Assembly (NCBI RefSeq): GCF_006346335.1
Contig: NZ_VDMC01000002.1
Span: 525,632 to 589,631, forward strand
DNA length: 64,000 bases
Origin: Aequorivita sinensis
GTDB taxonomy: Bacteria; Bacteroidota; Bacteroidia; Flavobacteriales; Flavobacteriaceae
Direction of reading: 5' to 3'
The notes beneath the pieces were generated by a model. It had not been told where the DNA came from and searched no databases. It saw nothing but the letters and a program-made list of their open reading frames with translations. The position numbers and the translations under genes are program-made. Positions 17,948 to 27,426 of this stretch are shown piece after piece (the stretch's first letter is position 1; the number at the start of each line of letters is the position of its first letter).

Positions 17948-18940
17948 GTGAAAGTAGCCGTAGTCATCTTAAATTGGAATGGAAAGAGTTTATTACAAAA
18001 ATTTCTTCCATCAGTTGTAGCATTTTCAAAGGAAGCAACCATTTATGTAGCAGATAATGCCTCTTCTGACAACTCGATTAAATACGTTTCAGAAAATTTT
18101 CCTACGGTTAAAATCATTCAGAACAGTGTAAATGGTGGCTATGCTAAAGGCTATAATGATGCTTTAAAAACACTTTCAGAGGATATTTTTGTTCTTCTTA
18201 ATAGCGATGTTGAAGTAACGGAGAATTGGTTACAACCTATCGTTTCACAATTTGAAAGCAATCCTTCAATCGTTGCTGCGCAGCCAAAAATTTTAGACTA
18301 TAAAAATAAAGCGTATTTTGAATATGCTGGTGCTGCCGGCGGCTTTATAGATAAGTATGCATATCCTTATTGTCGCGGACGTATTTTCAACACTTTGGAA
18401 AAAGATAGCGGTCAATACAACGATACTGCTACAATTTTTTGGGCTTCTGGGGCTTGTCTTTTTGTTAGGTCTGCTGCTTTTTGGAATGCAGGAGGTCTCG
18501 ATGAAGATTACTTTGCACATCAAGAAGAAATTGATCTTTGTTGGCGTTTAAATTCTAAAGGAGGAAAGGTAGTGTACATAGGAGCATCGAAAGTATATCA
18601 CGTAGGTGGTGCAACATTGGATGCTATAAATCCTAAAAAAACTTTTTATAACTTCCGTAATTCACTTTTAAACTTATTAAAGAATGTAAAAGGCTCAGAA
18701 GTTATTTTAACGATTTTAGTGCGTTTTATATTAGATGGTGTTGCAGGTATACAATTTTTATTGAAAGGAAAACCCAAACATTGTATGGCAATTGTAAAAG
18801 CTCACTTTAGTTTTTATGGCTTACTTCCTAAATTTATTAAAAAACGTAGAGAATATGCTTCAAATTTTGAATATTTCGAAACAAAATCTATTGTTTATCA
18901 ATACTTTATAAAAAAAAGACGAAATTTCGAGAAACATTAA
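17948..18940 (+). CDS. Family 2 glycosyltransferase
   Basis: 330 residues. It has the GT-A fold start VAVVILNWNGKSLLQKFLPSV, ADNASSDNS, GGYAKGYNDAL, LLNSDVEV (the DxD-type region), SGACLFVRSAAF and GGLDEDYFAHQEEIDLCWRL, as in rhamnosyl/glycosyl transferases that use nucleotide sugars. A hydrophobic stretch near 245-270 may associate with the membrane. The start is a GTG at 17948, 35 bp after the previous stop. Likely surface polysaccharide synthesis; acceptor unknown. Confidence 0.9.
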   Translation: MKVAVVILNWNGKSLLQKFLPSVVAFSKEATIYVADNASSDNSIKYVSENFPTVKIIQNSVNGGYAKGYNDALKTLSEDIFVLLNSDVEVTENWLQPIVSQFESNPSIVAAQPKILDYKNKAYFEYAGAAGGFIDKYAYPYCRGRIFNTLEKDSGQYNDTATIFWASGACLFVRSAAFWNAGGLDEDYFAHQEEIDLCWRLNSKGGKVVYIGASKVYHVGGATLDAINPKKTFYNFRNSLLNLLKNVKGSEVILTILVRFILDGVAGIQFLLKGKPKHCMAIVKAHFSFYGLLPKFIKKRREYASNFEYFETKSIVYQYFIKKRRNFEKH

Positions 18941-19040
18941 CCTAAAGTATTGTTAATCGTTTCTTCCTAGAGCGCTATTTTAATATTTTTGTTCTTGATT
19001 AAATTTTAAAACAACAATCTAAACATAATACCTACAAACT

Positions 19041-19904
19041 ATGAAGAAACTATTGATTTTAGCAATGTGTTCAGGTTTAGTATTCACTTCTTGTGTTTCA
19101 AAAAAGAAGTACACTGAGCTTGAAGCAAAACAAAAAAATACTCAAGATCTTTTAAACACTGCAACAGTTAAACTTAATGACTGTCTTGCAGAAAGAGCAG
19201 CTTTAAATGCTCGTGCAAAACAACTTGAAGAAAGATTGGCTGATATGAGACAAACTAATGCTGATCTTATCCAAAGTTCAAAAGAGCTTACAATGTTAAC
19301 TTCAAAAGGAGCTACCAACCTTGAAAAGTCTTTAGAGAGTTTAAAAGAAAAAGATCTTAAAATTAGCCGTCTTCAAGATGCACTTAACAAGAAAGATAGT
19401 GTAACGCTTGCACTTGTTACAAGTCTTAAGAAAGAAGTTGGTATAAACGATCCAGACATTGAAGTAAATGTTGAAAAGGGTGTAGTTTATATTTCACTAT
19501 CAGACAAAGTAATCTTTAGAAGTGGAAGCTACGATATTTCTGCTAGAGCTACTGAAATTTTAGGTAAAGTTGCAAAAGTAATCAACGGCAAGCCTAATTT
19601 TGAAGCTATGGTTGAAGGACATACAGACAACGTGCCTTATAGAAAAAGAGGTGATTTAATAGACAACTGGGATTTAAGTGTGAAGCGAGCTACAGCTATC
19701 GTTAGAGAGCTTCAAAAACTTGGAGTTGAACCAGGACGTTTAGTTGCTGCAGGTCGTTCAGAATACGTTCCTTTAGTTCCTAATACAACTGCTGAAAACA
19801 GAGCTACAAACAGACGTACTCGTATTTTAGTACTTCCTAAGATCGATCAATTCTACGATATGATTGAAAAAGAAATGAAAAACCTTGAGGCTTCTGGAAG
19901 TTAA
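19041..19904 (+). CDS. OmpA-family lipoprotein
   Basis: 287 residues. The signal peptide ends in a lipobox (FTSC, lipidated Cys18). A coiled-coil region (about 25-120, heptad-rich with LEERLADMRQ) follows, then an OmpA/MotB peptidoglycan-binding domain with VEGHTDNVPY, NWDLSVKRA, VAAGRSEY and ENRATNRRTRILV. This matches an outer-membrane lipoprotein tethered to peptidoglycan, Pal-like but with a coiled spacer. A -7-like TATTTTTG lies at 18984-18991 without an obvious -33 element. Its own terminator follows. Confidence 0.92.
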   Translation: MKKLLILAMCSGLVFTSCVSKKKYTELEAKQKNTQDLLNTATVKLNDCLAERAALNARAKQLEERLADMRQTNADLIQSSKELTMLTSKGATNLEKSLESLKEKDLKISRLQDALNKKDSVTLALVTSLKKEVGINDPDIEVNVEKGVVYISLSDKVIFRSGSYDISARATEILGKVAKVINGKPNFEAMVEGHTDNVPYRKRGDLIDNWDLSVKRATAIVRELQKLGVEPGRLVAAGRSEYVPLVPNTTAENRATNRRTRILVLPKIDQFYDMIEKEMKNLEASGS

Positions 19905-19928
19905 TCTTTCTGAAAACCTTTAAAACTA

Positions 19929-19960
19929 AACCCAGCCATAACAGGCTGGGTTTTTTGTTT
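19929..19960 (+). terminator. Rho-independent terminator after the OmpA lipoprotein
   Basis: AACCCAGCC / GGCTGGGTT hairpin with a 6-base loop, followed by a long T-rich tract. Confidence 0.9.
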
Positions 19961-20030
19961 TTTTTATAATTGGAAATCCTCCTCGATATTTTGTATCTTG
20001 TATAGTGCTAATTAATTAAAGAGAAATGCT

Positions 20031-20369
20031 ATGGAAGATTTTACCACAACTTGGACTCACGAAGAGCTTAAAGGGTATATACTACTCTACTGTGCTCATG
20101 CAGATTTTAGTGTTTCTAAAGAAGAAAAGGAATATATAAAATCTAGAGTTGGAGATAAGAAGTTTGAAAAAATTCGAAAAGAATTTGAAAACGATAACGA
20201 TTACCAGCAAATCCAAAAGATACATACCACTATTGAACGTTTTAATTATTCAAAAGAGGAAATTGATGAAGCCTTTAGAAGTATTAAACAATTATTTTTA
20301 GTAGATGGTGAAATGGATATACTAGAACAAAATATTTATCGTGGGTTAAAGCAGTTGTTACAAAAATAA
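20031..20369 (+). CDS. Small TerB-like helical protein
   Basis: 112 residues, acidic and predicted all-helical. The segments LLYCAHADFSVSKEEKEYIKS and LFLVDGEMDILEQN repeat the TerB/DjlA-like pattern, a helix with A.AD.....E. and a later DG..D. motif that may bind metal. This is a weak, pattern-level resemblance. A TTG-N21-TATCTTG element just upstream could be a promoter. Converges on the YciO/TsaC gene. Function unknown. Confidence 0.65.
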   Translation: MEDFTTTWTHEELKGYILLYCAHADFSVSKEEKEYIKSRVGDKKFEKIRKEFENDNDYQQIQKIHTTIERFNYSKEEIDEAFRSIKQLFLVDGEMDILEQNIYRGLKQLLQK

Positions 20370-20395
20370 CAAGTGTTTCAAGAAAGATAAATTAT

Positions 20396-21013
20396 TTAAA
20401 GTTCAAGACTACCCTTCCCTTCACGAATAACTTCTGGCTCGTCACCGGTAAGATCAATTACTGTAGATGCAATATTACCACCATAACCGCCATCAATAAC
20501 TAAATCGACTAAGTTACCCCATTTCTCTAATATAAGTTCAGGATCGGTTGTGTATTCTATCACCTCATCCTCATCTTTTATAGATGTAGAAATAATAGGG
20601 TTACCGAGTTCATGAACTATTGCCTGAGTAATAGCGTTATCCGGCACGCGAATTCCCACTTCCTTTTTCTTTTTAAACACGGTAGGAAGGTTGTTATTAC
20701 CAGGTAAAATGAAGGTATAAGGACCAGGTAAATTTCTCTTAAGCAACTTAAATGTAGAAGTATCAATCTGTTTTACATAATCACTAAGATTACTCAAATC
20801 CTCACATACGAATGAAAAGTTAGCCTTTTCAAGTTTTACCCCTCTTAGCTGAGCCACCCTTTCCATTGCTCTGGTATTTTTTATATCGCAACCAAGCGCG
20901 TAAACAGTATCACTAGGATATATAATAACACCACCATCGCGAAGAATTTTTACAACGCGTTTAATTTCCTTAGGATTCGGATTCTCTTCGTAAATTTTAA
21001 TGAATTCAGCCAT
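20396..21013 (-). CDS. YrdC-domain protein, YciO/TsaC family
   Basis: 205 residues, one YrdC domain: GVIIYPSDTVYALGCDI, PGPYTFILPG, VGIRVPDN, ISTSIKDEDE, VIDGGYGG, STVIDLTGDEPEVIREGKG. TsaC makes threonylcarbamoyl-AMP for the t6A modification of tRNA. The middle region (NFSFVCEDLSNLSDYV and the lack of the KRP motif) looks more like YciO, a paralogue with weaker activity on that intermediate. In Bacteroidota such proteins are commonly annotated as the synthase. A TTG-N20-TATATTTA element upstream is one base off the promoter consensus. Confidence 0.85.
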   Translation of the reverse strand: MAEFIKIYEENPNPKEIKRVVKILRDGGVIIYPSDTVYALGCDIKNTRAMERVAQLRGVKLEKANFSFVCEDLSNLSDYVKQIDTSTFKLLKRNLPGPYTFILPGNNNLPTVFKKKKEVGIRVPDNAITQAIVHELGNPIISTSIKDEDEVIEYTTDPELILEKWGNLVDLVIDGGYGGNIASTVIDLTGDEPEVIREGKGSLEL

Positions 21014-21128
21014 AGCGCGGTATTTTAATTTAAATATAATCCAATTTTAAAGAAATAACAACTAATCGAGTGTTGACTTAACATAAAGATAAAATAATTA
21101 CGTTATAGAAAACAACAAACTTAATTTT

Positions 21129-22001
21129 ATGAAAAAGAACTTTTTCTTTTTACTGTTTTCTTTACTTCTACTAGCCATTTTTTCCTGTTCTAAAGACAAT
21201 GATAACAACCCTGAACTATCACAAGATGAGCAAGTTTTATTAAATGTATCTTATGGTAACCATACACAACAAAAATACGATCTTTATCTACCAGCAAATC
21301 GTTCGGAAGATAAAACAAAAGTAATTGTTTTGGTTCACGGTGGCGGTTGGGTTGAAGGAGATAAAGCAGATATGGATTTCTTGATTCCGCAGATAAAGCA
21401 ACGACATCCAAATCACGCAATAGTAAATATTAATTATGTGTTGGCTGATATCAACACTCCTGCGTTTCCAAATCAGTTTTTAAACATTGATGAAGTAATA
21501 AATAAGTTAACATCGGAAAAGGAAGCATTACAAATATTACCTGAATTTGCACTTATTGGGGCTAGTGCTGGGGCACATATCTCGCTTATGTACGATTATG
21601 TTTATGACACAGATAATCAAGTAAAGATGATTGCCGATATCGTAGGACCAACAGATTTTACAGATGAATTTTACAGTTCGAATCCGAATTTCCCATTTCT
21701 CTTGGCTGCATTAGTAGATGAAACTGCATACCCTCCTGAAACAAATTACTCAGAAGTATTAAGCCCTGCCTTACAGGTTTCTAACGCCTCTAGTCCTACG
21801 CTATTGTTTTATGGAAGTACAGACACACTTGTACCCTTATTAAACGGTGAAACCTTAAACACTGCATTAAATATTGCAGAAATAGACCATAACTTTACCG
21901 TCTATAACGGTGGCCATGGCGATTGGGCGCAAAGTGACATTGAAAATATGATTGAACAAATAAGCAGCTACATAAATACTTACCTCAAGGTTTCAGAATA
22001 A
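21129..22001 (+). CDS. Alpha/beta-hydrolase lipoprotein (esterase-like)
   Basis: 290 residues. Signal peptide with lipobox (IFSC, lipid Cys near 20), then an alpha/beta-hydrolase domain: VLVHGGGW oxyanion motif (about 70-77), GASAGAHIS nucleophile elbow (Ser), a late Asp (STDTLVP) and GGHGDWAQ with the catalytic His. This resembles the BD-FAE/carboxylesterase group that removes acyl groups from polysaccharides or small esters. Expected on the periplasmic side of a membrane. Its stop codon directly abuts the stop of the convergent helicase gene, with no spacer. Confidence 0.88.
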   Translation: MKKNFFFLLFSLLLLAIFSCSKDNDNNPELSQDEQVLLNVSYGNHTQQKYDLYLPANRSEDKTKVIVLVHGGGWVEGDKADMDFLIPQIKQRHPNHAIVNINYVLADINTPAFPNQFLNIDEVINKLTSEKEALQILPEFALIGASAGAHISLMYDYVYDTDNQVKMIADIVGPTDFTDEFYSSNPNFPFLLAALVDETAYPPETNYSEVLSPALQVSNASSPTLLFYGSTDTLVPLLNGETLNTALNIAEIDHNFTVYNGGHGDWAQSDIENMIEQISSYINTYLKVSE

Positions 22002-24338
22002 TTAATCTAAAACCTTAAGCTTGGCAAAGCGTAAAAGTAGTTTTTTAAGGCCTCCATTATCAAAGTTTATTTCGGCTTTAGTATCGGCACCAACACCTTC
22101 AATTTTTAAGATTTTCCCTTTTCCAAAACGAACGTGCTCCACCATAGTTCCAATACTTAGGTTTGCATCTTCTGCGCTAAAATTTTTATTTGTATCACTT
22201 GTAACAGGCTTTAGCCTACGTAATTTTCGTAGTTGTTCTTCTGTAGGACCTGTAGGTGGTTTACCTGCAGTAGGCTTTCTAAGTCGAAGTTTACTATGAT
22301 CTACCTCATCAAAAATATCTGCATTTAATAGAGGTTTGTATCGATTTTCTGTGATTGGAGTTAAGTATTCCAAATAGCTTTCATCAATTTCTTCTATAAA
22401 TCTACTGGGTTCTGCATCAATCAATTTTCCCCATCGATAGCGGGATTGTGTATAGGTAAGATAAGCTTGTTTTTCGGCTCTTGTTAGCGCTACGTAAAAC
22501 AAACGTCGTTCTTCTTCTAGTTCGCTACGAGAATTCATATTCATTCCGCTAGGAAATAAATCCTCTTCCATCCCAACGATATAAACATATGGGAATTCTA
22601 GTCCTTTCGCCAAATGCACCGTCATAAGTGCTACTCGGTCGTCGTCGCCCTTGTCGTTATCTAAATCAGTAGCTAGGGCTACATCCTCCATAAATTCTGA
22701 AAGCGAACCTGTAGCATCGGCAATTTCTTTTTGCTCCTCCACAAAATCACGCATACCGTTTAGCAATTCCTCAATATTTTCAATGCGAGCAATTCCTTCT
22801 GGTGTACCGTCTTTCTTTAATTCTTGGTATAAACCTGTTTTTTTAATTACATGCTCGGTAATAGTGAAAGCATCGTAATTGTGGTTTAAAACTTGGAAGC
22901 TCTCAATTAAAGCCACAAAGTCTAACAATTTAGATTTTGTTCCAGAATTAATTTTTAAATCGATTTTATCGATGTTTTTCATCACTTCAAAAATCGAACG
23001 ATTGTAATGGTTTGAAGTAATAATTAAACGATCCATTGTAGTTCCTCCAATTCCTCTAGCAGGATAATTGATTACTCGTTTAAGCGCTTCTTCATCCTTT
23101 GGGTTGAGAACTAATCTTAAATACGACAGAACATCTTTGATTTCTTTTCTTTGGTAGAAACTCAATCCGCCATAAATTCTATAAGGAATATCTTTTTTAC
23201 GTAGAGCATCTTCAATGGCACGGCTCTGAGCGTTTGTTCTATATAAAACTGCAAAATCCCCTTCTTTTAGCTGATGGTTCATTTTGTTTTCGAAAATCGA
23301 ACTTGCAACAAATCGGCCTTCATCACCATCTGTCATCGTTCGATTTACTAGAATTTTATTTCCTTCTACATTATCTGTCCAAACTTCTTTATCTAGACGG
23401 GTTTTGTTTTTTTCAATTACACTATTGGCAGCGTTTACTATATTTTTTGTAGAACGATAGTTTTGCTCTAGTCGATATACTTTTACGTCGTCATAATCTT
23501 TCTGGAAATTAAGAATATTGTTGATGTTCGCGCCACGGAATGCATAAATACTCTGTGCGTCATCCCCTACTACGCAAATGTTTTGGAATTTATCTGAAAG
23601 CGCTCTAACAATTAAATACTGGCTGTGGTTTGTATCTTGATACTCATCTACAAGTATGTAGCGAAATCGGTTTTGATATTTAGCTAATACATCTGGAAAG
23701 CGGGTTAACAGCTCATTTGTTTTAAGCAATAAATCGTCAAAATCCATTGCTCCTGCTTTAAAGCATTTATCAACGTATGATTTATAAATATCTCCCAGTC
23801 GAGGCATTTTAGCCATAGCATCAGCCTCCATTAATTCTGGATTATTGAAGTAGGCCTTTACCGTAATCAGACTGTTTTTATAAGAAGAGATACGTGAGTA
23901 AACTTGTTTGTACTTATAGACATCCTTATCCAAACTCATTTCTTTAATCACAGATCGAATCACACTTTGTGAGTCTTGTGTGTCATAAATTGTGAAGTTT
24001 GAAGGGTAGCCAAGTTTATCAGCTTCAAAACGAAGAATTTTTGCGAATATACTATGGAAAGTTCCCATCCACAGATTTTTAGCTTCACTACTTCCAACAA
24101 TACTAGAAATACGGCCTTTCATCTCGCGAGCGGCCTTATTGGTAAACGTTAGTGCTAATATATTGAATGGATCAACTCCCTGCGACATCAAATACGCAAT
24201 TCGAAATGTAAGCACTCGAGTTTTTCCAGATCCAGCACCTGCTATTACAATCATCGCTCCGTCTTTTTGCAGTACTGGCGCACGTTGAGCATCATTAAGT
24301 TGTTCTAAATACTTTTCCAAAATTTTGCTTTTTTTCAA
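22002..24338 (-). CDS. pcrA: UvrD/PcrA-type superfamily 1 DNA helicase
   Basis: 778 residues. SF1A motifs in order: Q-motif LNDAQRAPV, Walker A AGAGSGKTRVLTFRIAYL, GTFHSIFAKILR (Ia), VDEYQDTN (II), GDDAQSIYAFRGA (III), YRIYGGLSFYQRKEIKD (IV), VALMTVHLAKGLEFPYVYIVGMEE (V), EEERRLFYVALTRA (VI). A C-terminal Tudor-like segment (VEHVRFGKGKILKIEG) fits PcrA/UvrD. Functions in repair and clearing proteins from DNA, 3' to 5'. The first codon is a TTG; a second TTG six codons on is an equally good start. Confidence 0.93.
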   Translation of the reverse strand: MKKSKILEKYLEQLNDAQRAPVLQKDGAMIVIAGAGSGKTRVLTFRIAYLMSQGVDPFNILALTFTNKAAREMKGRISSIVGSSEAKNLWMGTFHSIFAKILRFEADKLGYPSNFTIYDTQDSQSVIRSVIKEMSLDKDVYKYKQVYSRISSYKNSLITVKAYFNNPELMEADAMAKMPRLGDIYKSYVDKCFKAGAMDFDDLLLKTNELLTRFPDVLAKYQNRFRYILVDEYQDTNHSQYLIVRALSDKFQNICVVGDDAQSIYAFRGANINNILNFQKDYDDVKVYRLEQNYRSTKNIVNAANSVIEKNKTRLDKEVWTDNVEGNKILVNRTMTDGDEGRFVASSIFENKMNHQLKEGDFAVLYRTNAQSRAIEDALRKKDIPYRIYGGLSFYQRKEIKDVLSYLRLVLNPKDEEALKRVINYPARGIGGTTMDRLIITSNHYNRSIFEVMKNIDKIDLKINSGTKSKLLDFVALIESFQVLNHNYDAFTITEHVIKKTGLYQELKKDGTPEGIARIENIEELLNGMRDFVEEQKEIADATGSLSEFMEDVALATDLDNDKGDDDRVALMTVHLAKGLEFPYVYIVGMEEDLFPSGMNMNSRSELEEERRLFYVALTRAEKQAYLTYTQSRYRWGKLIDAEPSRFIEEIDESYLEYLTPITENRYKPLLNADIFDEVDHSKLRLRKPTAGKPPTGPTEEQLRKLRRLKPVTSDTNKNFSAEDANLSIGTMVEHVRFGKGKILKIEGVGADTKAEINFDNGGLKKLLLRFAKLKVLD

Positions 24339-24493
24339 AGTGTGAAATTAGCCATTATAAGCTTTTTAAACCCGAAATTATCAGTCAAATTATAAACAAA
24401 AAAAAGTCACCCCTTGAGGAAGGCCCTTAGTTCGTGATTAATATATATTTCTAGAGAAATACTAGTGTAACTTTCAGTATTCCTAATTACCTA

Positions 24494-25351
24494 TTATTTT
24501 TTTGGTTTTAAAAGCGGTAAAGCTTTCTCTTGCCAATCTCCGTTTGGCAGTTGCTCAGCATATTGATAGTTGGCAGCTTCAACAAAATAAGGGTTAAATT
24601 CGTAGGATAAGAGTTCAACTTTAGTTGTTCCAGATTTAAATTCAGTTATGGTTTGATTTTTACCAAATACTCCTACAAAGTCTAAAGAAGAGTACGGCAG
24701 CGATATATCACCTTCTAATTTATTAAATCCATATACCTGATAAAAATTAATGGGAATCATATTCGTGATAAATGTAGACTGCTTCCCTTTCATTTTAGTA
24801 AACTCCCATTTATACTCTTCTGAAATAATTTCTTTTCCATCTATTTTAGAGTATTCATTTAGTACTTTTTTCTTTCCTGTAGGAATCAGCTTTACATATT
24901 GGTCTGAAATTGGATAAGTTTCATTTTCATCATAAAATTCAGGATTGGCAACCCATTCAACAAATTGAGCATCAACCATATCATTGCCGTGACCGTCATT
25001 TCCAAAGAAGTAATAATTACCATCAGGGTCACTTATAACGAAATCTATCATTTCATCTTCTGGCACATATAGCAATTGTCCATTTTCGGGATTGTGATAC
25101 AGCCAAAATTCTTTCGATTCATCTTCATCGGTATATTTATAGATGAAAGCGTGACTAAAGTACAATGTTTTAGAGGGGTCATATTCTAAATGATTTGCTT
25201 CTTCAATATATTCTTGAGCTTCAGAATTTGAATTCTGCTCTTCTGCTATTATTTCTTCAGAAGTTACAAATTCAGTTTTACTATTATTTTTCGAATTACA
25301 ACCTAGCATTAACCCTATGCAAATTGTAAGAGTTATTAATAGATATCTCAT
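24494..25351 (-). CDS. Hypothetical lipoprotein
   Basis: About 285 residues. N-terminal signal with lipobox (LMLGC, Cys near 18), then a Ser/Glu/Asn-rich linker and a globular region with no family I recognise (YDPSKTLYFSHAF, DPDGNYYFFGNDGHG, KPKK end). The ATG at 25349-25351 begins directly at the signal peptide; a longer frame starts nine codons upstream. Probably membrane-anchored on the periplasmic side. It is alone on this strand and divergent from the next gene. Confidence 0.6.
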   Translation of the reverse strand: MRYLLITLTICIGLMLGCNSKNNSKTEFVTSEEIIAEEQNSNSEAQEYIEEANHLEYDPSKTLYFSHAFIYKYTDEDESKEFWLYHNPENGQLLYVPEDEMIDFVISDPDGNYYFFGNDGHGNDMVDAQFVEWVANPEFYDENETYPISDQYVKLIPTGKKKVLNEYSKIDGKEIISEEYKWEFTKMKGKQSTFITNMIPINFYQVYGFNKLEGDISLPYSSLDFVGVFGKNQTITEFKSGTTKVELLSYEFNPYFVEAANYQYAEQLPNGDWQEKALPLLKPKK

Positions 25352-25433
25352 AATATTTGTTTTAACAAGTTTAATCAATATTTATAAATTTAAAAAAAGT
25401 AAAACCTGAGGCATTTTTATAACATTATATCTC

Positions 25434-25463
25434 TTGTCAATTTTCATAAAACAATTAAGTTTG
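25434..25463 (+). promoter_or_regulatory. Bacteroidota-type promoter for the gene at 25483
   Basis: TTG (25434-25436), 19-bp spacer, TAAGTTTG (25456-25463), an exact TAnnTTTG, 19 bp before the ATG. Confidence 0.7.
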
Positions 25464-25482
25464 TTGTGATTAAAAAAACACT

Positions 25483-26007
25483 ATGAACGAAGCAACACAA
25501 ATTATAAGTTATTTTGCCTATTTACTCCCTGCTGCTGTAGTAGGTGTTGTGGCATATTATTTTTTTAAAGGACATACTGCCAATGAAGAAGGAAGGCGCA
25601 GGTATTTAATTCAAAAGGAAGCTCAAAAGCAGGTGTTACCGCTTCGTTTACAAGCTTACGAACGCCTTACTTTATTTTTAGAGCGTATAGATTTAAATAA
25701 GTTGCTGGTACGTGTAAAACCATTTTCGGATGCTAAGGATGAATATGAGAAGCTATTAGTGCGAAATATTGAGCAGGAATTTGACCATAACTTAACGCAG
25801 CAAGTTTACGTAAGTGTTGAATGCTGGAATGTTGTAAAAGCGGCTAAAAACGCTACTATAAACATTATTAGACAAGGAAATATGCACGTGAAGGATGGGG
25901 ATGTGGATAAAATGAGAGAATATTTATTACAACAATTTATGGAAGAGGTTTCTCCTTCACAAAAAGCAATGGGATACGTTAAAAAAGAAGTGTCTGAACT
26001 ATTTTAA
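25483..26007 (+). CDS. Conserved hypothetical protein with N-terminal transmembrane helix
   Basis: 174 residues: one transmembrane helix (about 9-29), then a basic helical region (GRRRYLIQKEAQKQVLPLRLQAYERLTLFLERI) and further amphipathic helices up to QQFMEEVSPSQKAMGYVKKEVSELF. I do not recognise a named family. The single-anchor plus coiled-helix layout suggests a cytoplasmic membrane-tethered protein. It has a consensus promoter and its last four bases overlap the end of the convergent response regulator gene. Confidence 0.7.
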   Translation: MNEATQIISYFAYLLPAAVVGVVAYYFFKGHTANEEGRRRYLIQKEAQKQVLPLRLQAYERLTLFLERIDLNKLLVRVKPFSDAKDEYEKLLVRNIEQEFDHNLTQQVYVSVECWNVVKAAKNATINIIRQGNMHVKDGDVDKMREYLLQQFMEEVSPSQKAMGYVKKEVSELF

Positions 26008-26636
26008 GGTGTAAATAGATTGTGGTGAATTGCAAAAAGCACAAGACCTATTCTATTCTTAATTCCTAACTTTCTATACAGAGAATCTCGATACCCTTCT
26101 ACTGTTTTGTAACTGCAACACATAATATCTGCAATTTCTCTATAGTTCATTTCGGTACAAGCTAATTTTATAAACTCCAGTTCTCTATCTTTAATTTCAG
26201 TTCTTACGTCATTTTCTAGTGAACCTGTAAGGATTTTAGAAACGTTATTTGTGTAGTAGCTTCCTTCTTCAATTACTTTTGTTAAAGCTTCTTCAAGGAT
26301 TTCTTTTTTGGTGTCTTTTAGTAGATATCCACGCGCACCAGCACGCAACATTTTTAATATAGTATATTCATCTTCTTCAATAGAAAGCGCTAGAACTTTT
26401 AGATTAGGATATTCCCTATTAATAATTTCTGTGGTTTCAATACCATTCAAAATAGGCATTTTAATATCCATCAAAACTATATCTGGGATATTATTCGGCT
26501 CTTTTAGTTTATCCAATAATTCCTGCCCATTTTTACATAAGTAAAGCACATCAAACTTCTCAAACCCCTGAACCATTCCTCCTATGGCTTGAGAAAGCAA
26601 ATAATGATCATCTACTACTACAACCGAATACTTCAT
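26004..26636 (-). CDS. NarL/FixJ-type response regulator
   Basis: 210 residues. The receiver domain has VVVDDHYLL (acidic pocket), VLMDIKMPILNGIE (phospho-acceptor Asp near 56), a Ser at ALSIEE and the conserved Lys in GYLLKDTK. The C-terminal LuxR-type HTH has IKDRELEFIKLACTEMNYREIA and the recognition helix YKTVEGYRDSLYRKLG. It is the last gene of a four-gene leftward operon; the kinase ends 37 bp upstream, so this is its likely partner. Confidence 0.93.
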   Translation of the reverse strand: MKYSVVVVDDHYLLSQAIGGMVQGFEKFDVLYLCKNGQELLDKLKEPNNIPDIVLMDIKMPILNGIETTEIINREYPNLKVLALSIEEDEYTILKMLRAGARGYLLKDTKKEILEEALTKVIEEGSYYTNNVSKILTGSLENDVRTEIKDRELEFIKLACTEMNYREIADIMCCSYKTVEGYRDSLYRKLGIKNRIGLVLFAIHHNLFTP

Positions 26637-26673
26637 AAATTTTGGAATTAAGAATTACACTTATAAACTTAAA

Positions 26674-27426
26674 TTATGTAAAGTTATAATTTAAATGCAA
26701 AGTAGTCCCTTGTTCTCTTTCCGAATTAATAGATAAAGTTGAATTAATAAGTTTAGCACGAGTTTTCATGTTTTTTAGACCGATACCTAAAAACACATCG
26801 TTATCATCAAACCCAATACCGTCGTCTTTTGCACAAATTGTCAATTGGCTATCTGTATAATCGAGCGTTACTGTTAAGTTAGAAGCCTTAGAATGTTTAA
26901 TGGTGTTCGAGAAGAATTCTTGTAGTATTCTAAATAAGATAACTTGTATGTTACTTTCTAAAGGAACGACTGCTCCATTTACTTCTAAAGTTGAAGTTAT
27001 GAATTTCAATCTATTAAATCGTTCTATTTCAAGAGTAATAGCTTCTACTAAACTCAAGCTTTTTAACGCTTCCGGGTTTATCAATTTGGAAAGCGATCTA
27101 AGTTCGTCAATTCCTTGGCCAATGGTATCGGAGACCTCTGGCAATAACTCAGGTTTATCTACAGCTAACTGAGATTGTATTTTGGCTAAGGTCATTAGTT
27201 GGCCAATGTTGTCGTGTAATTCCCAGCTAATGTTTCTTAATGTTTCTTCTCGCATTTCAATTTGCGACTCAGCTAATTCGCGCTCAAATGACTTTTTTGC
27301 TTCTTCTTGTTCTTTAAGTAATTTATTTTTTCTGTTCGAGAACACACTAAAAAGCACAATAACTATGATAACCAAAGTCACAGGTATCGCAATTGCCATT
27401 AGTACGATTATCTCTTTTTCATCCAT
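26674..27426 (-). CDS. Sensor histidine kinase, HisKA_3 type
   Basis: 250 residues: one N-terminal transmembrane helix (about 7-29), a coiled linker, the HisKA_3 dimerisation helix with phospho-acceptor in NISWELHDNIGQLMTLAK (His near 68), and an HATPase_c domain with LFRILQEFFSNTIKHSKA, KDDGIGFDD and GIGLKNMKTRA. There is no extracellular sensor domain, so input probably comes from the overlapping 7-TM protein. It overlaps that gene's 3' end by 19 bp and precedes the response regulator. Confidence 0.92.
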   Translation of the reverse strand: MDEKEIIVLMAIAIPVTLVIIVIVLFSVFSNRKNKLLKEQEEAKKSFERELAESQIEMREETLRNISWELHDNIGQLMTLAKIQSQLAVDKPELLPEVSDTIGQGIDELRSLSKLINPEALKSLSLVEAITLEIERFNRLKFITSTLEVNGAVVPLESNIQVILFRILQEFFSNTIKHSKASNLTVTLDYTDSQLTICAKDDGIGFDDNDVFLGIGLKNMKTRAKLINSTLSINSEREQGTTLHLNYNFT

